Source of the DNA: CAWUKT01 sp964352215
GTDB taxonomy: Bacteria > Bacteroidota > Bacteroidia > J057 > JADKCL01
Direction: 5' to 3'
NCBI GenBank assembly: GCA_964352215.1
Contig: CAYGRE010000007.1
Coordinates: 34,199-98,198 of the forward strand
Length of the DNA: 64,000 nt
Below, one piece after another: positions 51,770 through 60,543 of the stretch; within the stretch, counting starts at the first letter, position 1; every line of letters starts with the position of its first letter. The notes under the pieces are model-generated. The model searched no databases. It was not told the DNA's origin and saw only the letters and a list, made by a program, of their open reading frames with translations. The position numbers were made by a program, and so were the translations under genes.

Positions 51770-52591
51770 ATGAATATAGAAAATACAAAAACCCTCATCG
51801 AACAAGCCTGGGAAAACCGGGACCTATTGAAAACCCAGGAAACACAAGCATTGATCAGGGACGTGATCGAGGCGCTTGATGCTGGAACCCTGCGCTGTGC
51901 TGAACCAACTGGAGATGGTTGGCAGGTCAATGAATGGGTCAAAAAAGCGGTGATTATGTATTTTCCAATCTCCCAAATGGAGACCATTCACACTCCTCCC
52001 TTTGAATACCACGATAAGATTCCATTGAAGACTGACTACAAGGCGAAGGGAATCCGGGTCGTGCCTCCCGCAACGATCCGCCACGGTGCTTATGTTTCGC
52101 CAGGGGTGGTGGTGATGCCATCCTATATCAATCTGGGTGCCTATGTAGATGCAGGTACCATGGTTGACACCTGGGCCACGGTGGGTTCTTGTGCACAGAT
52201 CGGGAAAAATGTACACCTGAGTGGTGGAGTCGGAATCGGTGGGGTACTGGAGCCTGTGCAGGCAGCGCCGGTGATCATCGAGGACGATGCCTTTATCGGG
52301 AGCCGTTGCATTGTCGTAGAAGGGGTAAGAGTCGGACGTGAAGCTGTACTGGGAGCCAATGTGGTCCTGACCGCTTCCTCCAAAATCATTGATGTTTCCG
52401 GACCGGAGCCAGTCGTTTACCGAGGCTATGTACCGCCTCGCTCCGTCGTCATTCCCGGGACCATCCCCAAAAAATTTCCGGCTGGTGAGTACCAGGTGCC
52501 ATGCGCACTCATCATCGGCCAACGCAAAGAAAGCACTGACCGCAAGACCTCGCTCAACAATGCATTGCGAGAGTTCGGTGTCAGTGTATAG
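51770..52591 (+). CDS. dapD: Tetrahydrodipicolinate N-succinyltransferase
   Basis: 273 residues, the same size as E. coli DapD. It succinylates tetrahydrodipicolinate with succinyl-CoA in the lysine/diaminopimelate pathway. The C-terminal left-handed beta helix is clear: Y-V-D-A-G-T-M-V-D-T-W-A-T-V-G-S-C-A-Q-I, H-L-S-G-G-V-G-I-G-G-V-L-E-P, F-I-G-S-R-C-I-V-V-E-G-V. It shows that this organism uses the succinylase branch. It is followed ten bases later by the RNase R gene. Confidence 0.95.
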   Translation: MNIENTKTLIEQAWENRDLLKTQETQALIRDVIEALDAGTLRCAEPTGDGWQVNEWVKKAVIMYFPISQMETIHTPPFEYHDKIPLKTDYKAKGIRVVPPATIRHGAYVSPGVVVMPSYINLGAYVDAGTMVDTWATVGSCAQIGKNVHLSGGVGIGGVLEPVQAAPVIIEDDAFIGSRCIVVEGVRVGREAVLGANVVLTASSKIIDVSGPEPVVYRGYVPPRSVVIPGTIPKKFPAGEYQVPCALIIGQRKESTDRKTSLNNALREFGVSV

Positions 52592-52601
52592 ATTATTAAC
52601 A

Positions 52602-54911
52602 ATGACTAAGAAAAATAGTAAAGTAAAAAGGAACTCGCAGAAATTAGAACGCTTAGAAAAGTCGATCCGTAATACTGCCGTTCAGTTCCTCAGAAAAAAT
52701 CCCAACCGAAGCTTCAACCACAAACAGATTGCCGCAGGGATAGACATACGCGGACAAGTTTCACACGAACATTTTCAGACAATCCTCCAAAGCCTGGTCG
52801 AAAATGACAAAATCCAGGACATGGGGAGGGGAAAATACAAGATCAAGGTAATGGACAAGGTTGTCAGTGGAGTCCTCGATGTGACCCGCGACGGCTATGG
52901 CTTCCTGCTTTCCGAAGAGGAAGGCAAGTCGGACGTCTTTATCTCGGCCCGGAATATGAAGAAGGCTTTCCACGGAGATACCGTGAAAGTGAAGATCATC
53001 AAGTTCCGTGGTTCATCCGGACGGCCCGAAGGGGAAGTACTGGAAATACTGGAGCGCAGCCGCACTGTGTTCATCGGTAGCATTGAGGAATTGGAAGGCG
53101 TTAAGTTCTTCCGTCCCGACGACCCCAAGGTAGGGACAGAGTTCATGCTGCACGGTGACCTGCAAGATGCCAAAGAAGGTGATAAGGTCCTGGTCGAGAT
53201 CGATCAATGGGACAAGCATGTTCCTCTGGGGCATGTCCTCAAGGTACTCGGCCCCGTCGGGGAGAACGATACCGAGATGCACGCGATCCTTTTCCAATTC
53301 GGTTTTCAGGTTGCCTTTCCCGCAGATGTGGAAGCAGAAGCGGAAAAGATTCCGGTGGAGATCACCAAAGCCGAGGTGGGTAAGCGGCGGGACATGCGGG
53401 GAATTACCACTTTCACGATTGACCCCCACGACGCCAAGGACTTTGACGATGCCCTCTCTTTCAAGAAGCTTAAAAACGGGCATTTTGAAGTTGGGGTGCA
53501 CATCGCCGATGTGAGCCATTATGTGCAGCCCGGCACCCGTCTGGACATGGAAGCCCGCAACCGGGCCACCTCGGTTTACCTGGTCGACCGCACCGTGCCC
53601 ATGCTCCCCGAACGCCTGAGCAACAACCTCTGTTCCCTTCGGCCCAACGAAGACAAGCTGACTTTCTCAGCCATTTTCGAGGTAGATGAAGCAGGAAAGA
53701 TCCATACCGAATGGTTTGGCAAGACGGTAATCCATTCTGATCGTCGCTTTACCTACGAAGAAGCGCAGGAGATCATCGAAGCCGGAGAGGGACAGTTTGC
53801 CGAGGAATTGACGGTTCTGAATAAGATCGCCAAGATTTATCAGGAAACGAGGTTCAAGCAAGGCTCGATCAATTTTGAAGACGATGAGGTGAAATTTGAG
53901 CTGGATGAAAAAGGCCATCCGATCCGGGTGTACCGCAAGGTGAGGAAGGATGCGCACAAGATGATCGAAGATTGGATGTTGACCGCCAACCGCCGGGTTT
54001 CTGAATACTTGTACAAGATGCGCAAAGACCCGCCCTTGCCGTCCATTTACCGGATTCACGATGCACCAGACCAGGAAAAGCTGCTCACCTTGCGCAATTT
54101 TGTCGCTACCTTGGGCTACGAACTTCCGATTGAGGACAATGCCAACATCGCCAAATCTCTGAATACGCTTATGGCCAACGTGATTGGCAAGCCGGAGCAG
54201 GGAATGGTGCAGCAGATCGCAGTACGCACCATGGCCAAGGCGGTTTATACCACCCAAAACATCGGCCACTACGGCCTTGGGTTTGATTATTACTCTCACT
54301 TTACTTCACCGATCCGCCGTTATCCGGACCTGATATTCCACCGTTTGTTGGCACAATACCAGTCGGGCAACTTCAGTGGCAGTTCAGAAGCCCTGGAAGC
54401 CACGGCCAAGCATTGCTCGAATATGGAGCGGAAAGCGGTCGAGGCGGAACGTGCTTCCATCAAATACAAGCAAGTCGAATTCCTGGAAGACAAGATTGGG
54501 CAGGAGTTTGAAGGGATTGTGGCCGGGGTGACCAAGTGGGGAATCTACGTAGAATTGACCGAGAACCGTTGTGAGGGGATGGTCGGTCTCCACGATATGG
54601 ACGGCGATTATTACGAAGTTGATCAGGAGCAGTATTGTGTGCGTGGGCGCACGACTGGTGACGTGATCCGCCTGGGTGATAAGGTGATGATCGAGGTAAA
54701 AGGGACCAGTACCCGGAACCGCACCATTGATTTTCTATTGTTGGAGGTACTGGAAAGTTCAGTGACACCGGAAATACAGAAAAAGCTCAATGCTGCGGAC
54801 TTTGCGAAACAAGATGGCGGTGGAAAGGGTTCACAGAAAGGTCGTTCCGGTAAGCCCAGGGGTAAAGGAGGGGCTAAGAAGAAACAAAAATCGAAGTACA
54901 AGCGCCGATGA
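52602..54911 (+). CDS. rnr: Ribonuclease R
   Basis: A 769-residue 3'-5' exoribonuclease that degrades structured RNA. The N-terminal helical and cold-shock domains precede the RNB catalytic core, with F-T-I-D-P-H-D-A-K-D-F-D-D-A-L carrying the metal-binding Asp cluster, and Y-S-H-F-T-S-P-I-R-R-Y-P-D-L. A C-terminal S1 domain and a Lys/Gly-rich tail (G-G-A-K-K-K-Q-K-S-K-Y-K-R-R) follow, the tail probably for RNA or ribosome binding. The ATG at 52602 is chosen; the longer frame from 52389 overlaps dapD and is spurious. It overlaps the next gene by four bases. Confidence 0.95.
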   Translation: MTKKNSKVKRNSQKLERLEKSIRNTAVQFLRKNPNRSFNHKQIAAGIDIRGQVSHEHFQTILQSLVENDKIQDMGRGKYKIKVMDKVVSGVLDVTRDGYGFLLSEEEGKSDVFISARNMKKAFHGDTVKVKIIKFRGSSGRPEGEVLEILERSRTVFIGSIEELEGVKFFRPDDPKVGTEFMLHGDLQDAKEGDKVLVEIDQWDKHVPLGHVLKVLGPVGENDTEMHAILFQFGFQVAFPADVEAEAEKIPVEITKAEVGKRRDMRGITTFTIDPHDAKDFDDALSFKKLKNGHFEVGVHIADVSHYVQPGTRLDMEARNRATSVYLVDRTVPMLPERLSNNLCSLRPNEDKLTFSAIFEVDEAGKIHTEWFGKTVIHSDRRFTYEEAQEIIEAGEGQFAEELTVLNKIAKIYQETRFKQGSINFEDDEVKFELDEKGHPIRVYRKVRKDAHKMIEDWMLTANRRVSEYLYKMRKDPPLPSIYRIHDAPDQEKLLTLRNFVATLGYELPIEDNANIAKSLNTLMANVIGKPEQGMVQQIAVRTMAKAVYTTQNIGHYGLGFDYYSHFTSPIRRYPDLIFHRLLAQYQSGNFSGSSEALEATAKHCSNMERKAVEAERASIKYKQVEFLEDKIGQEFEGIVAGVTKWGIYVELTENRCEGMVGLHDMDGDYYEVDQEQYCVRGRTTGDVIRLGDKVMIEVKGTSTRNRTIDFLLLEVLESSVTPEIQKKLNAADFAKQDGGGKGSQKGRSGKPRGKGGAKKKQKSKYKRR

Positions 54912-55882
54912 AATCACCTGCTGAGCTGAAAGCTCTCTTTGAATCACATTTGGAGACTTTCAACAGCTCTCCCCAATGGCAGCAGCCACTTTACCATCCG
55001 ATGACCTATATCCTCTCTTTGGGGGGAAAGCGCATCCGTCCGGTGCTGCTCTTGCTGACCTACCAGTCCCTCTCCGGGAAGTCGGCAGATAAAGCCTTGA
55101 ACGCGGCTTCGGCGGTGGAGTTCTTCCACAATTTCTCCTTGTTGCACGACGACATTATGGACAAGGCACCGGTTCGCCGGGGGCAACCCACCGTCCACAT
55201 CAAGTGGAACGAGGACACGGCCATTCTCTCTGGCGACGCCATGTTTGCGTTGAGCTTTGAGCTGCTGATCCGGGACTTCCCGGATAAAGCTGCGGAATTG
55301 ATCCGGGTATTTACTCAGATCTCGGTCGATGTTTGCGAAGGGCAGATGGAAGACATGACCATGGCCGAATCCGACGGGGGAGACATCCCCGAATACCTGG
55401 AGATGATCCGCAAGAAAACTGCGGTCCTGATCGGTGGGTCCATGAGCCTGGCGGCGATTTGCGCTGAGGCTGATCCGGAATTGGTGCAACGCATCCGTAC
55501 CTACGGAGAACTGATCGGAACTGCCTTTCAGCTTCAGGACGATTTCCTCGATGTCTATGCAGAGCAAGCCAAGTTTGGCAAGCAAGTGGCCGGGGATATT
55601 CTGGAGAATAAGAAAACCTTTTTGTTGCTGACTGCCCAGGCTGATGCCGACGAAGCCACGGGAACAGAGCTGGAAAGACTGCTCAACGAAGAGCAGGATC
55701 CTGCCACAAAAATTGCCGGGGTCAGGAGAATCTATGAAAAATTAGAAGTCCCTGCCAAAACCCGAACCGCGATTGCTGCGTATTTTGAGAAAGCAGAACA
55801 AGTGGGCCGGGAATTGTCGCACTTCGCGGGATTTGAGCATATCGATGCCTTCTTCCAGGCCCTGATCAAGCGAGACTATTGA
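54908..55882 (+). CDS. Short-chain polyprenyl diphosphate synthase
   Basis: A 324-residue trans-prenyltransferase that condenses isopentenyl diphosphate with an allylic starter. Both aspartate-rich motifs are present: L-L-H-D-D-I-M-D-K-A-P-V-R-R-G-Q-P-T-V-H and Q-L-Q-D-D-F-L-D-V-Y, with G-G-K-R-I-R-P near the start. Residues before the first motif (F-F-H-N-F-S) suggest a farnesyl or geranylgeranyl product, but chain length is not certain. The start overlaps rnr by ATGA. Confidence 0.92.
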   Translation: MKSPAELKALFESHLETFNSSPQWQQPLYHPMTYILSLGGKRIRPVLLLLTYQSLSGKSADKALNAASAVEFFHNFSLLHDDIMDKAPVRRGQPTVHIKWNEDTAILSGDAMFALSFELLIRDFPDKAAELIRVFTQISVDVCEGQMEDMTMAESDGGDIPEYLEMIRKKTAVLIGGSMSLAAICAEADPELVQRIRTYGELIGTAFQLQDDFLDVYAEQAKFGKQVAGDILENKKTFLLLTAQADADEATGTELERLLNEEQDPATKIAGVRRIYEKLEVPAKTRTAIAAYFEKAEQVGRELSHFAGFEHIDAFFQALIKRDY

Positions 55883-55885
55883 TTA

Positions 55886-56584
55886 ATGGATAGGATACAG
55901 GTACTATTAACGGGGTCCCCGGTCGCGAGCTTCATTTTTCTGGTTTCGATTGTCACCAGTCTGATGGTCTTCCGGGACAAAGCCCTTTTCGAGAAACTGG
56001 AACTCCGTCCTTATGCTTTTGTCCACCGAAAGCGCCGCTATACCGTCATCACCTCAGGCCTGATCCATGCCAATTGGCAGCACCTGGGCATGAACATGCT
56101 CACCTTCTATTTCTTTGCCTTTACCCTCGAATCCAAATTCGTCTACCTCCAGGTCGCCTGGATGCCCGTAGACAACAACGTGGGACAATTGCTTGGAGAA
56201 TTCATCGGCCATGCAAAATTCTTCGTCCTCTATTTCGGCTGTATGATCATTGCCGATCTGACCACCATCATCAAATACAAGAATGTACCCTCCTACCACA
56301 GTGTCGGCGCTTCCGGGGCATTGAGTGGAGCCGTATTGTCATTTATCATCCTGGAACCGAATATCATGATCTTTGGTGCCGTTCCCGGTTGGTTATTCGC
56401 CCTGGTTTATTCTTTAGGTTCTTATTTCGCAGCGAAGACACAACCGATGGGAGGGATTGCCCACGAAGCCCACCTCTGGGGAACGCTGGGGGGATTGGTT
56501 CTGACGCCGATCATGTACCCTGAAGCCGCCTGGAAATTTGTAGAATCGGTGGCGGGGTGGACGGGGCGTATTTTGGGTGGGTGA
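55886..56584 (+). CDS. Rhomboid-family intramembrane serine protease
   Basis: A 232-residue six-helix protease. Motifs in order: H-A-N-W-Q-H-L-G-M-N-M (H-x-x-x-N in TM2), the nucleophile Ser in S-V-G-A-S-G-A-L-S-G, and the catalytic His in G-I-A-H-E-A-H-L-W-G-T-L-G-G. All three are intact, so it should be active in cutting single-pass membrane proteins. It begins 3 bp after the prenyl synthase and ends the dapD-rnr-prenyl synthase-rhomboid run; a 22-bp near-palindrome (56619-56640) lies in the convergent gap. Confidence 0.92.
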   Translation: MDRIQVLLTGSPVASFIFLVSIVTSLMVFRDKALFEKLELRPYAFVHRKRRYTVITSGLIHANWQHLGMNMLTFYFFAFTLESKFVYLQVAWMPVDNNVGQLLGEFIGHAKFFVLYFGCMIIADLTTIIKYKNVPSYHSVGASGALSGAVLSFIILEPNIMIFGAVPGWLFALVYSLGSYFAAKTQPMGGIAHEAHLWGTLGGLVLTPIMYPEAAWKFVESVAGWTGRILGG

Positions 56585-56639
56585 TGCCAAGGGCATTTAC
56601 AGTTATTTGGCTGATCCAGGTACCAAGGCGCCTTGGCAC

Positions 56640-57263
56640 CTAGGCATTCTTCGGCTGCTCATCATCCTCCCACAACGCAATATAGGGCTTCAATTCTACT
56701 GGTAATTGTTCATGCCCAGCCCGGAATGCATGCAACCGACGGTCATGCTCATGCAGGAAATACCGCAAATAAACCATTAACCCATACAACTGGTTGATCT
56801 CAAATGAGTGAATCACAAATCCGGCCTTGAGTTTTGGTACCAGCACCGCATTGTTAACGACGTGGTGTTTGCTGGTCACATAGGCAAACCCGGCCTCCTT
56901 TGCCTTTTCCAGAACGACCTTCAGCATCTCTCTGTACAGCCCTTTGCCCTGATGATCCGGATAGATTCCGGTCAGTTCCATGTAGAGGATGTTCCAATCT
57001 GACTGCCGGGAGCCATGCCACCCAACGATCTCATCTCCCTTTTTGACCAGGAAGAACAATAGAAATAGCTCTGGCCGTTCTACAAATTGCTTCCGTTTTT
57101 CGTTTTCCGCTTTGGATTGGAAGGAGGCAATGTCAAAGCTGACAGTACCAGAAAATGGGATGGCCATATTCTCGAAGGCATAAGGCATCCATTCGGTATA
57201 GTCAACTTCCTCAAGGTGGTAGCCATGGGGCAGGGGGTAGACAGGGTTGCTCATGGCGGCCAA
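56640..57263 (-). CDS. GNAT-family N-acetyltransferase
   Basis: 207 residues. The central I-V-G-W-H-G-S-R-Q-S, Y-M-E-L-T-G-I-Y-P-D-H-Q-G-K-G-L-Y and helix M-L-K-V-V-L-E-K-A-K-E-A-G match GNAT motif A, where D-H-Q-G-K-G-L binds acetyl-CoA. The substrate is unknown. Convergent with the rhomboid gene; the next gene upstream on the same strand ends in a terminator. Confidence 0.82.
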   Translation of the reverse strand: MAAMSNPVYPLPHGYHLEEVDYTEWMPYAFENMAIPFSGTVSFDIASFQSKAENEKRKQFVERPELFLLFFLVKKGDEIVGWHGSRQSDWNILYMELTGIYPDHQGKGLYREMLKVVLEKAKEAGFAYVTSKHHVVNNAVLVPKLKAGFVIHSFEINQLYGLMVYLRYFLHEHDRRLHAFRAGHEQLPVELKPYIALWEDDEQPKNA

Positions 57264-57307
57264 TTTAAGGAATGTTTTTATTTGGATTAGATCGGCAGTC
57301 GGATTCT

Positions 57308-57345
57308 AAAAAAAAGTAAACGGTCACCTCAGGAGGAGGTGACCG
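57308..57345 (-). terminator. Terminator of the 57393-57986 gene
   Basis: On the minus strand CGGTCACCTC and GAGGTGACCG form a perfect 10-bp stem around CTCCT, followed by TTTACTTTTTTTT. It cleanly separates this gene from the GNAT gene. Confidence 0.92.
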
Positions 57346-57392
57346 CTCATTACTTCAGGGGAATCAAACCTGGCCTTGATCAGGGGAGCGGC

Positions 57393-57986
57393 TTAGACCG
57401 CATCAGAAGTTGCATTGTTTCCAGCGTTGCTGCCGTTTCCAGCGTTGCTGCCGTCGGTACTGGCAGGGCCATCGTCAGGGGTATCACTTTGAGGACTTCC
57501 AGACCCGGAATTGTCCTCCTCATTTCCCCTGGGCCCCTGTCCGAAGAAACGGGGTTCCAGGCGGTCCAGCCAGAGTTCTGCACCAGGAAGACCACGTTTG
57601 GAGGATTCCTGCGCACTGTGGAAAATAGCAAGAGCATCCTTGTAAGCCAGGTCTCCCAGCAAAATACTCGTGTCATCAATCAGGCGGAGCATCTGTTCAA
57701 AGCGCGTTTTAAAGGGGCGAATCTTCAGAAGCATCTCCAGGTCTTTTTGGTAGTCATCAATCTCGATGAACCGGGGAAGCAGTTGAGGAATATCGTCGTA
57801 AGCATCCTTGGCGGTACGTACGAATCCCCAGTTGTTGACTCCCAGGCGAACCTTGTGGGCTCTTTCTACTGGGGTCAGGGTACGTAAAAACGACAGTTTG
57901 CTCTCCAGTGTATCAAGCGCATTTTCAATGTCTTGTACATCCTGGATACTGATCGTTTCATTCATTCTGTCTCGAGTTGTACTCAT
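57393..57986 (-). CDS. Hypothetical soluble protein with Gly/Asn/Ser repeat tail
   Basis: 197 residues without signal or membrane segment. Residues 12-145 look helical (I-E-N-A-L-D-T-L-E-S-K-L-S-F-L, Y-Q-K-D-L-E-M-L-L-K-I, L-G-D-L-A-Y-K-D-A-L-A-I-F). The last 45 are disordered, with two exact copies of G-N-G-S-N-A at the end, encoded by an 18-bp perfect repeat. I recognise no family. It has its own terminator and a gene-free region upstream. Confidence 0.65.
   Translation of the reverse strand: MSTTRDRMNETISIQDVQDIENALDTLESKLSFLRTLTPVERAHKVRLGVNNWGFVRTAKDAYDDIPQLLPRFIEIDDYQKDLEMLLKIRPFKTRFEQMLRLIDDTSILLGDLAYKDALAIFHSAQESSKRGLPGAELWLDRLEPRFFGQGPRGNEEDNSGSGSPQSDTPDDGPASTDGSNAGNGSNAGNNATSDAV
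57418..57453 (-). repeat. Perfect 18-bp in-frame duplication
   Basis: Two identical 18-bp copies (57418-57435, 57436-57453) encode the tandem G-N-G-S-N-A tail. The identity suggests a recent event. Confidence 0.88.
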
Positions 57987-57989
57987 AAT

Positions 57990-58880
57990 AAATAGGGTTT
58001 AGGGTTTAAGAAATTTTAGTTTGAGTGTGAAAGAACATTCTGATCATGGGCCAGTAATTGTTTGAATTCCCTTGATGATGTTCGCAAGGTGAAAAACGAT
58101 TCGGGAACGAATCTGCCTACATGTACACTTCTGTGCCTTTTTCTGCCTATTTATGCTTATTTCTGCCTAAAAAGTACCAAGGATGACCCAGTAGGCTTGT
58201 TGGATTGGGCGGAGATGTAGATGTAAAGGGTATTTTCTCCAGTAATCAGTTATATCGAGCATGAGCATATACTGAGTGGTTGATGGGCAATTTGAGATGC
58301 TATTAAGGACGCGGCCTCAATTGAGGCCAGCCCCTGCATAATCTATCATGGGCTCGGCCCTAATTCACAGACGCCATGGCTAAAACGGGATGGGTTTCAC
58401 CCTGGGCTGGCCTACCCTGCGAGGGGAGTGAACTATGAGTCAGGGGGGAAATTTAACCGCGCAGGGTTATTGAATTTATCCTGGACCCTTAATGCGATGT
58501 AATTTGGAAGTAGGTGAGAGAGGGCATTCGGGTACAATTGGAAGCACCTGGCGACAGACTCATTTAACTACCAATCCATGCCCAAAATGGGCTTTGGGGG
58601 CAGCTGGCTTCGGTCCGGACCGAGGCTGATTAGAGTGGCAACCTCATAATTAGGGGCAAGACCATGGTTTATTTGGGGGGCCACCCTAATTGAATGAGGG
58701 GTGGAACTGGCCTGGCTGGAGGGAGGATGGAACCTGACTGGGGTTCCGGTTAACGTCGATATTCAGACAGGGTTGCTTCGATATGGGCTGCGGTTTGGTT
58801 CAATAAGGGCTGCTGTCTGATTCAATTAGGAAATGGTCGATTCCAGCGTTTTATCACAGATTTATCAATGGAAATGCCCT
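57990..58880. other. Gene-free region rich in palindromes
   Basis: No convincing ORF on either strand. It holds several short perfect palindromes: GGCCTCAATTGAGGCC (about 58312-58327), a CGGTCCGGACCG core at 58611-58622 and GCCCA-AAA-TGGGC (58580-58592). Two related 20-bp units (58785-58804 and 58807-58826) are spaced 22 bp apart, and a 22-bp rhythm of G-rich starts can be traced weakly back to about 58440. I could not match it to tmRNA, RNase P, SRP or 6S RNA signatures. Confidence 0.5.
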
Positions 58881-58884
58881 TCTC

Positions 58885-58899
58885 TGGCACGAAAATTGC
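58885..58899 (+). promoter_or_regulatory. Sigma-54 promoter
   Basis: TGGCAC-N5-TTGC matches the sigma-54 -24/-12 consensus, with GG (58886-58887) and GC (58898-58899) separated by exactly ten bases. It lies 31 bp before the lipoprotein ATG at 58931, placing the start of transcription near 58911. The two 22-bp-spaced units just upstream could be enhancer-binding sites. Confidence 0.65.
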
Positions 58900-58930
58900 C
58901 GCACTTATGGTCTGATAACCCGATTTGCCA

Positions 58931-59662
58931 ATGATTTCTTCCAGATATATTCTCCTGACCGGCCTTTTATGCTTGGCTTCCTGTAGCGCCCCGACAGATA
59001 ACGGGAACGCGAGTTCCCCTCCCTCGGATCAGGCCATAGAAGCCGATCAAGTGGAAATACCCATGGATTTTGGCGCCCCTCCACACCAGGAAGTGCCTAT
59101 TTTTACAGATACGCTTCCTTTAAAGGCATTCAATCCCCACGATGGAGTACTTGACCCGGAGGCAGATGTGCTACCCGCTTACCATGAAGAATTCAATCTT
59201 GAGATCATCACCCGAACCGAGCCCGAACCAAATGAGTATTGGGGAGAGGGGTTGATCAGCCTCACCAATTATGGGCTTTCCTTCAGGGAAGTCAGTTTGG
59301 TGGACGAAAAAGGAGGGAAATGGTACGATACCTTTGACATTTTCCGCTTTCGTTTTACAACTGAAGAACAAGCCACCTTGGAATTTAACCGGCACATAAA
59401 GGGGCTCAATGCCTACAACGACCAGCCCCTTCAAGGGCAGGGTTGGGAAACCCGGCGCGTCCTGACCAGAAAGGAGATTTATCTCATCGAGGGGAGTTGC
59501 AAAACGACGTGGTTCGTGCGGGATGCTACCAACCGAATCATCTGGATGTCTCAGGCCAGGAAAGGAATTTCGCCGAAAACGATGATCAGAACATTTTGTG
59601 GTGGTGGAGCTGCTTTGAATTCCAAAAGGGTGGTTCCTCCCGAGCCGATAAGAAAATGGTAG
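58931..59662 (+). CDS. Lipoprotein of unknown function
   Basis: 243 residues with lipobox L-A-S-C (Cys about 17) and a following disordered S/T/D stretch. The folded part has E-Y-W-G-E-G-L-I-S-L-T-N-Y-G-L-S-F-R-E-V-S-L and R-F-R-F-T-T-E-E-Q-A-T-L-E-F-N, perhaps a small alpha/beta domain. No family is recognised. It should be anchored to a membrane. The sigma-54 promoter directly upstream predicts control by an NtrC-type activator such as the one at 21980. An outer-membrane protein gene follows 99 bp later. Confidence 0.6.
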   Translation: MISSRYILLTGLLCLASCSAPTDNGNASSPPSDQAIEADQVEIPMDFGAPPHQEVPIFTDTLPLKAFNPHDGVLDPEADVLPAYHEEFNLEIITRTEPEPNEYWGEGLISLTNYGLSFREVSLVDEKGGKWYDTFDIFRFRFTTEEQATLEFNRHIKGLNAYNDQPLQGQGWETRRVLTRKEIYLIEGSCKTTWFVRDATNRIIWMSQARKGISPKTMIRTFCGGGAALNSKRVVPPEPIRKW

Positions 59663-59731
59663 GGGATGAGGTGACAAAAGCTTCCCAATAGTCTGACAAC
59701 CATCATTTCAAGATGCACCTCCATCTCCAAT

Positions 59732-59751
59732 CTTTGCAATACACTGCAAAG
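59732..59751 (+). promoter_or_regulatory. Inverted repeat upstream of the OMP gene
   Basis: CTTTGCA (59732-59738) and TGCAAAG (59745-59751) form a perfect 7-bp dyad with a 6-bp spacer, overlapping an AATCTTTG near-match to the -7 element and ending ten bases before the ATG at 59762. It could be an operator or a 5' hairpin. Confidence 0.45.
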
Positions 59752-59761
59752 AATCAGCATC

Positions 59762-60475
59762 ATGGTAAAAAGAAGTGCATTTTTCGGTCTATTAATCCTC
59801 TTGTTTTCATCTCATCTGTTCTCCCAAAGTGAAGTGGATCATTTTTCGATCAAACTGGGGTACATGCATGTGCAACACCTTGAACCCGCCATCTCCGGGC
59901 AAAATTTCAGCACCAATACCGACGGCATCATCGGGGGCGGCATGAGTGGGCTCGACGGTATGAACGGTTTGAATTTCAAATTCCACTATTTCTTCAACAA
60001 CCATCTTGGCGTGTATGCCGATTTGGAATTTGCCAATTCAGACATTCAAGTCAATTATCAAAATGGCAGCCAGCCTTTCTATGTTTTTTCGACCCACGGT
60101 GATTATATGAGTCAAAGCATCGGGGTTGCAGGAAGGTTTACCCAAGAAGACTCCCCCTTCAATGCCTACCTGGGTACTTCGGTTGGGCATTTCGGATACA
60201 ACTACTCCATGACGAATACGGCCGATGGCTCAGGGTTATGGTACGATGGCTCCCACAATATTTTGAAATTTGGGATAGATGCAATGGTGGATTTCGAAAT
60301 CGTAAAGGGGTTCAACTTCTTTACTTCCCTGGGTTACAGCACCCAGATTTGGGTAGATGGGGATGGATTCGATATCAGCTATACGGACGACAATGGGACT
60401 TATTACCAAATTACCCAAAACAGTCCTTCGATGGCCGCTATTAGATTGACTTTTGGATTCGGGTACAATTTTTAA
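59762..60475 (+). CDS. Outer-membrane beta-barrel protein
   Basis: 237 residues with a signal peptide (S-A-F-F-G-L-L-I-L-L-F-S-S-H-L-F-S-Q). The mature part alternates aromatic strands with short turns (F-H-Y-F-F-N-N-H-L-G-V-Y-A-D-L-E-F, Y-L-G-T-S-V-G-H-F-G-Y-N-Y) and ends A-A-I-R-L-T-F-G-F-G-Y-N-F, a standard barrel-closing strand with terminal Phe. OmpA/OprF-like or OMP_b-brl size. The role is unknown. Confidence 0.75.
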   Translation: MVKRSAFFGLLILLFSSHLFSQSEVDHFSIKLGYMHVQHLEPAISGQNFSTNTDGIIGGGMSGLDGMNGLNFKFHYFFNNHLGVYADLEFANSDIQVNYQNGSQPFYVFSTHGDYMSQSIGVAGRFTQEDSPFNAYLGTSVGHFGYNYSMTNTADGSGLWYDGSHNILKFGIDAMVDFEIVKGFNFFTSLGYSTQIWVDGDGFDISYTDDNGTYYQITQNSPSMAAIRLTFGFGYNF

Positions 60476-60483
60476 TTGATATT

Positions 60484-60540
60484 CCCCTTTTGGGCTTTCC
60501 CCTTTTGGGCTTTCCCCTTTGGGCTTTCCCCTTTGGGCTA
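60484..60540. repeat. Four 14/15-bp units at the kinase stop
   Basis: CCCCTTTTGGGCTTT twice, then CCCCTTTGGGCTTT with one T fewer, twice (the last partial). The array sits between the OMP stop and the stop of the convergent kinase at 60544. Confidence 0.85.
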
Positions 60541-60543
60541 CGG

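Noticed and set aside
52389..52601. N-terminal extension of RNase R
   Set aside because: The extra 71 codons overlap dapD out of frame and look noncoding; the ATG at 52602 starts the Lys-rich RNase R N-terminus.
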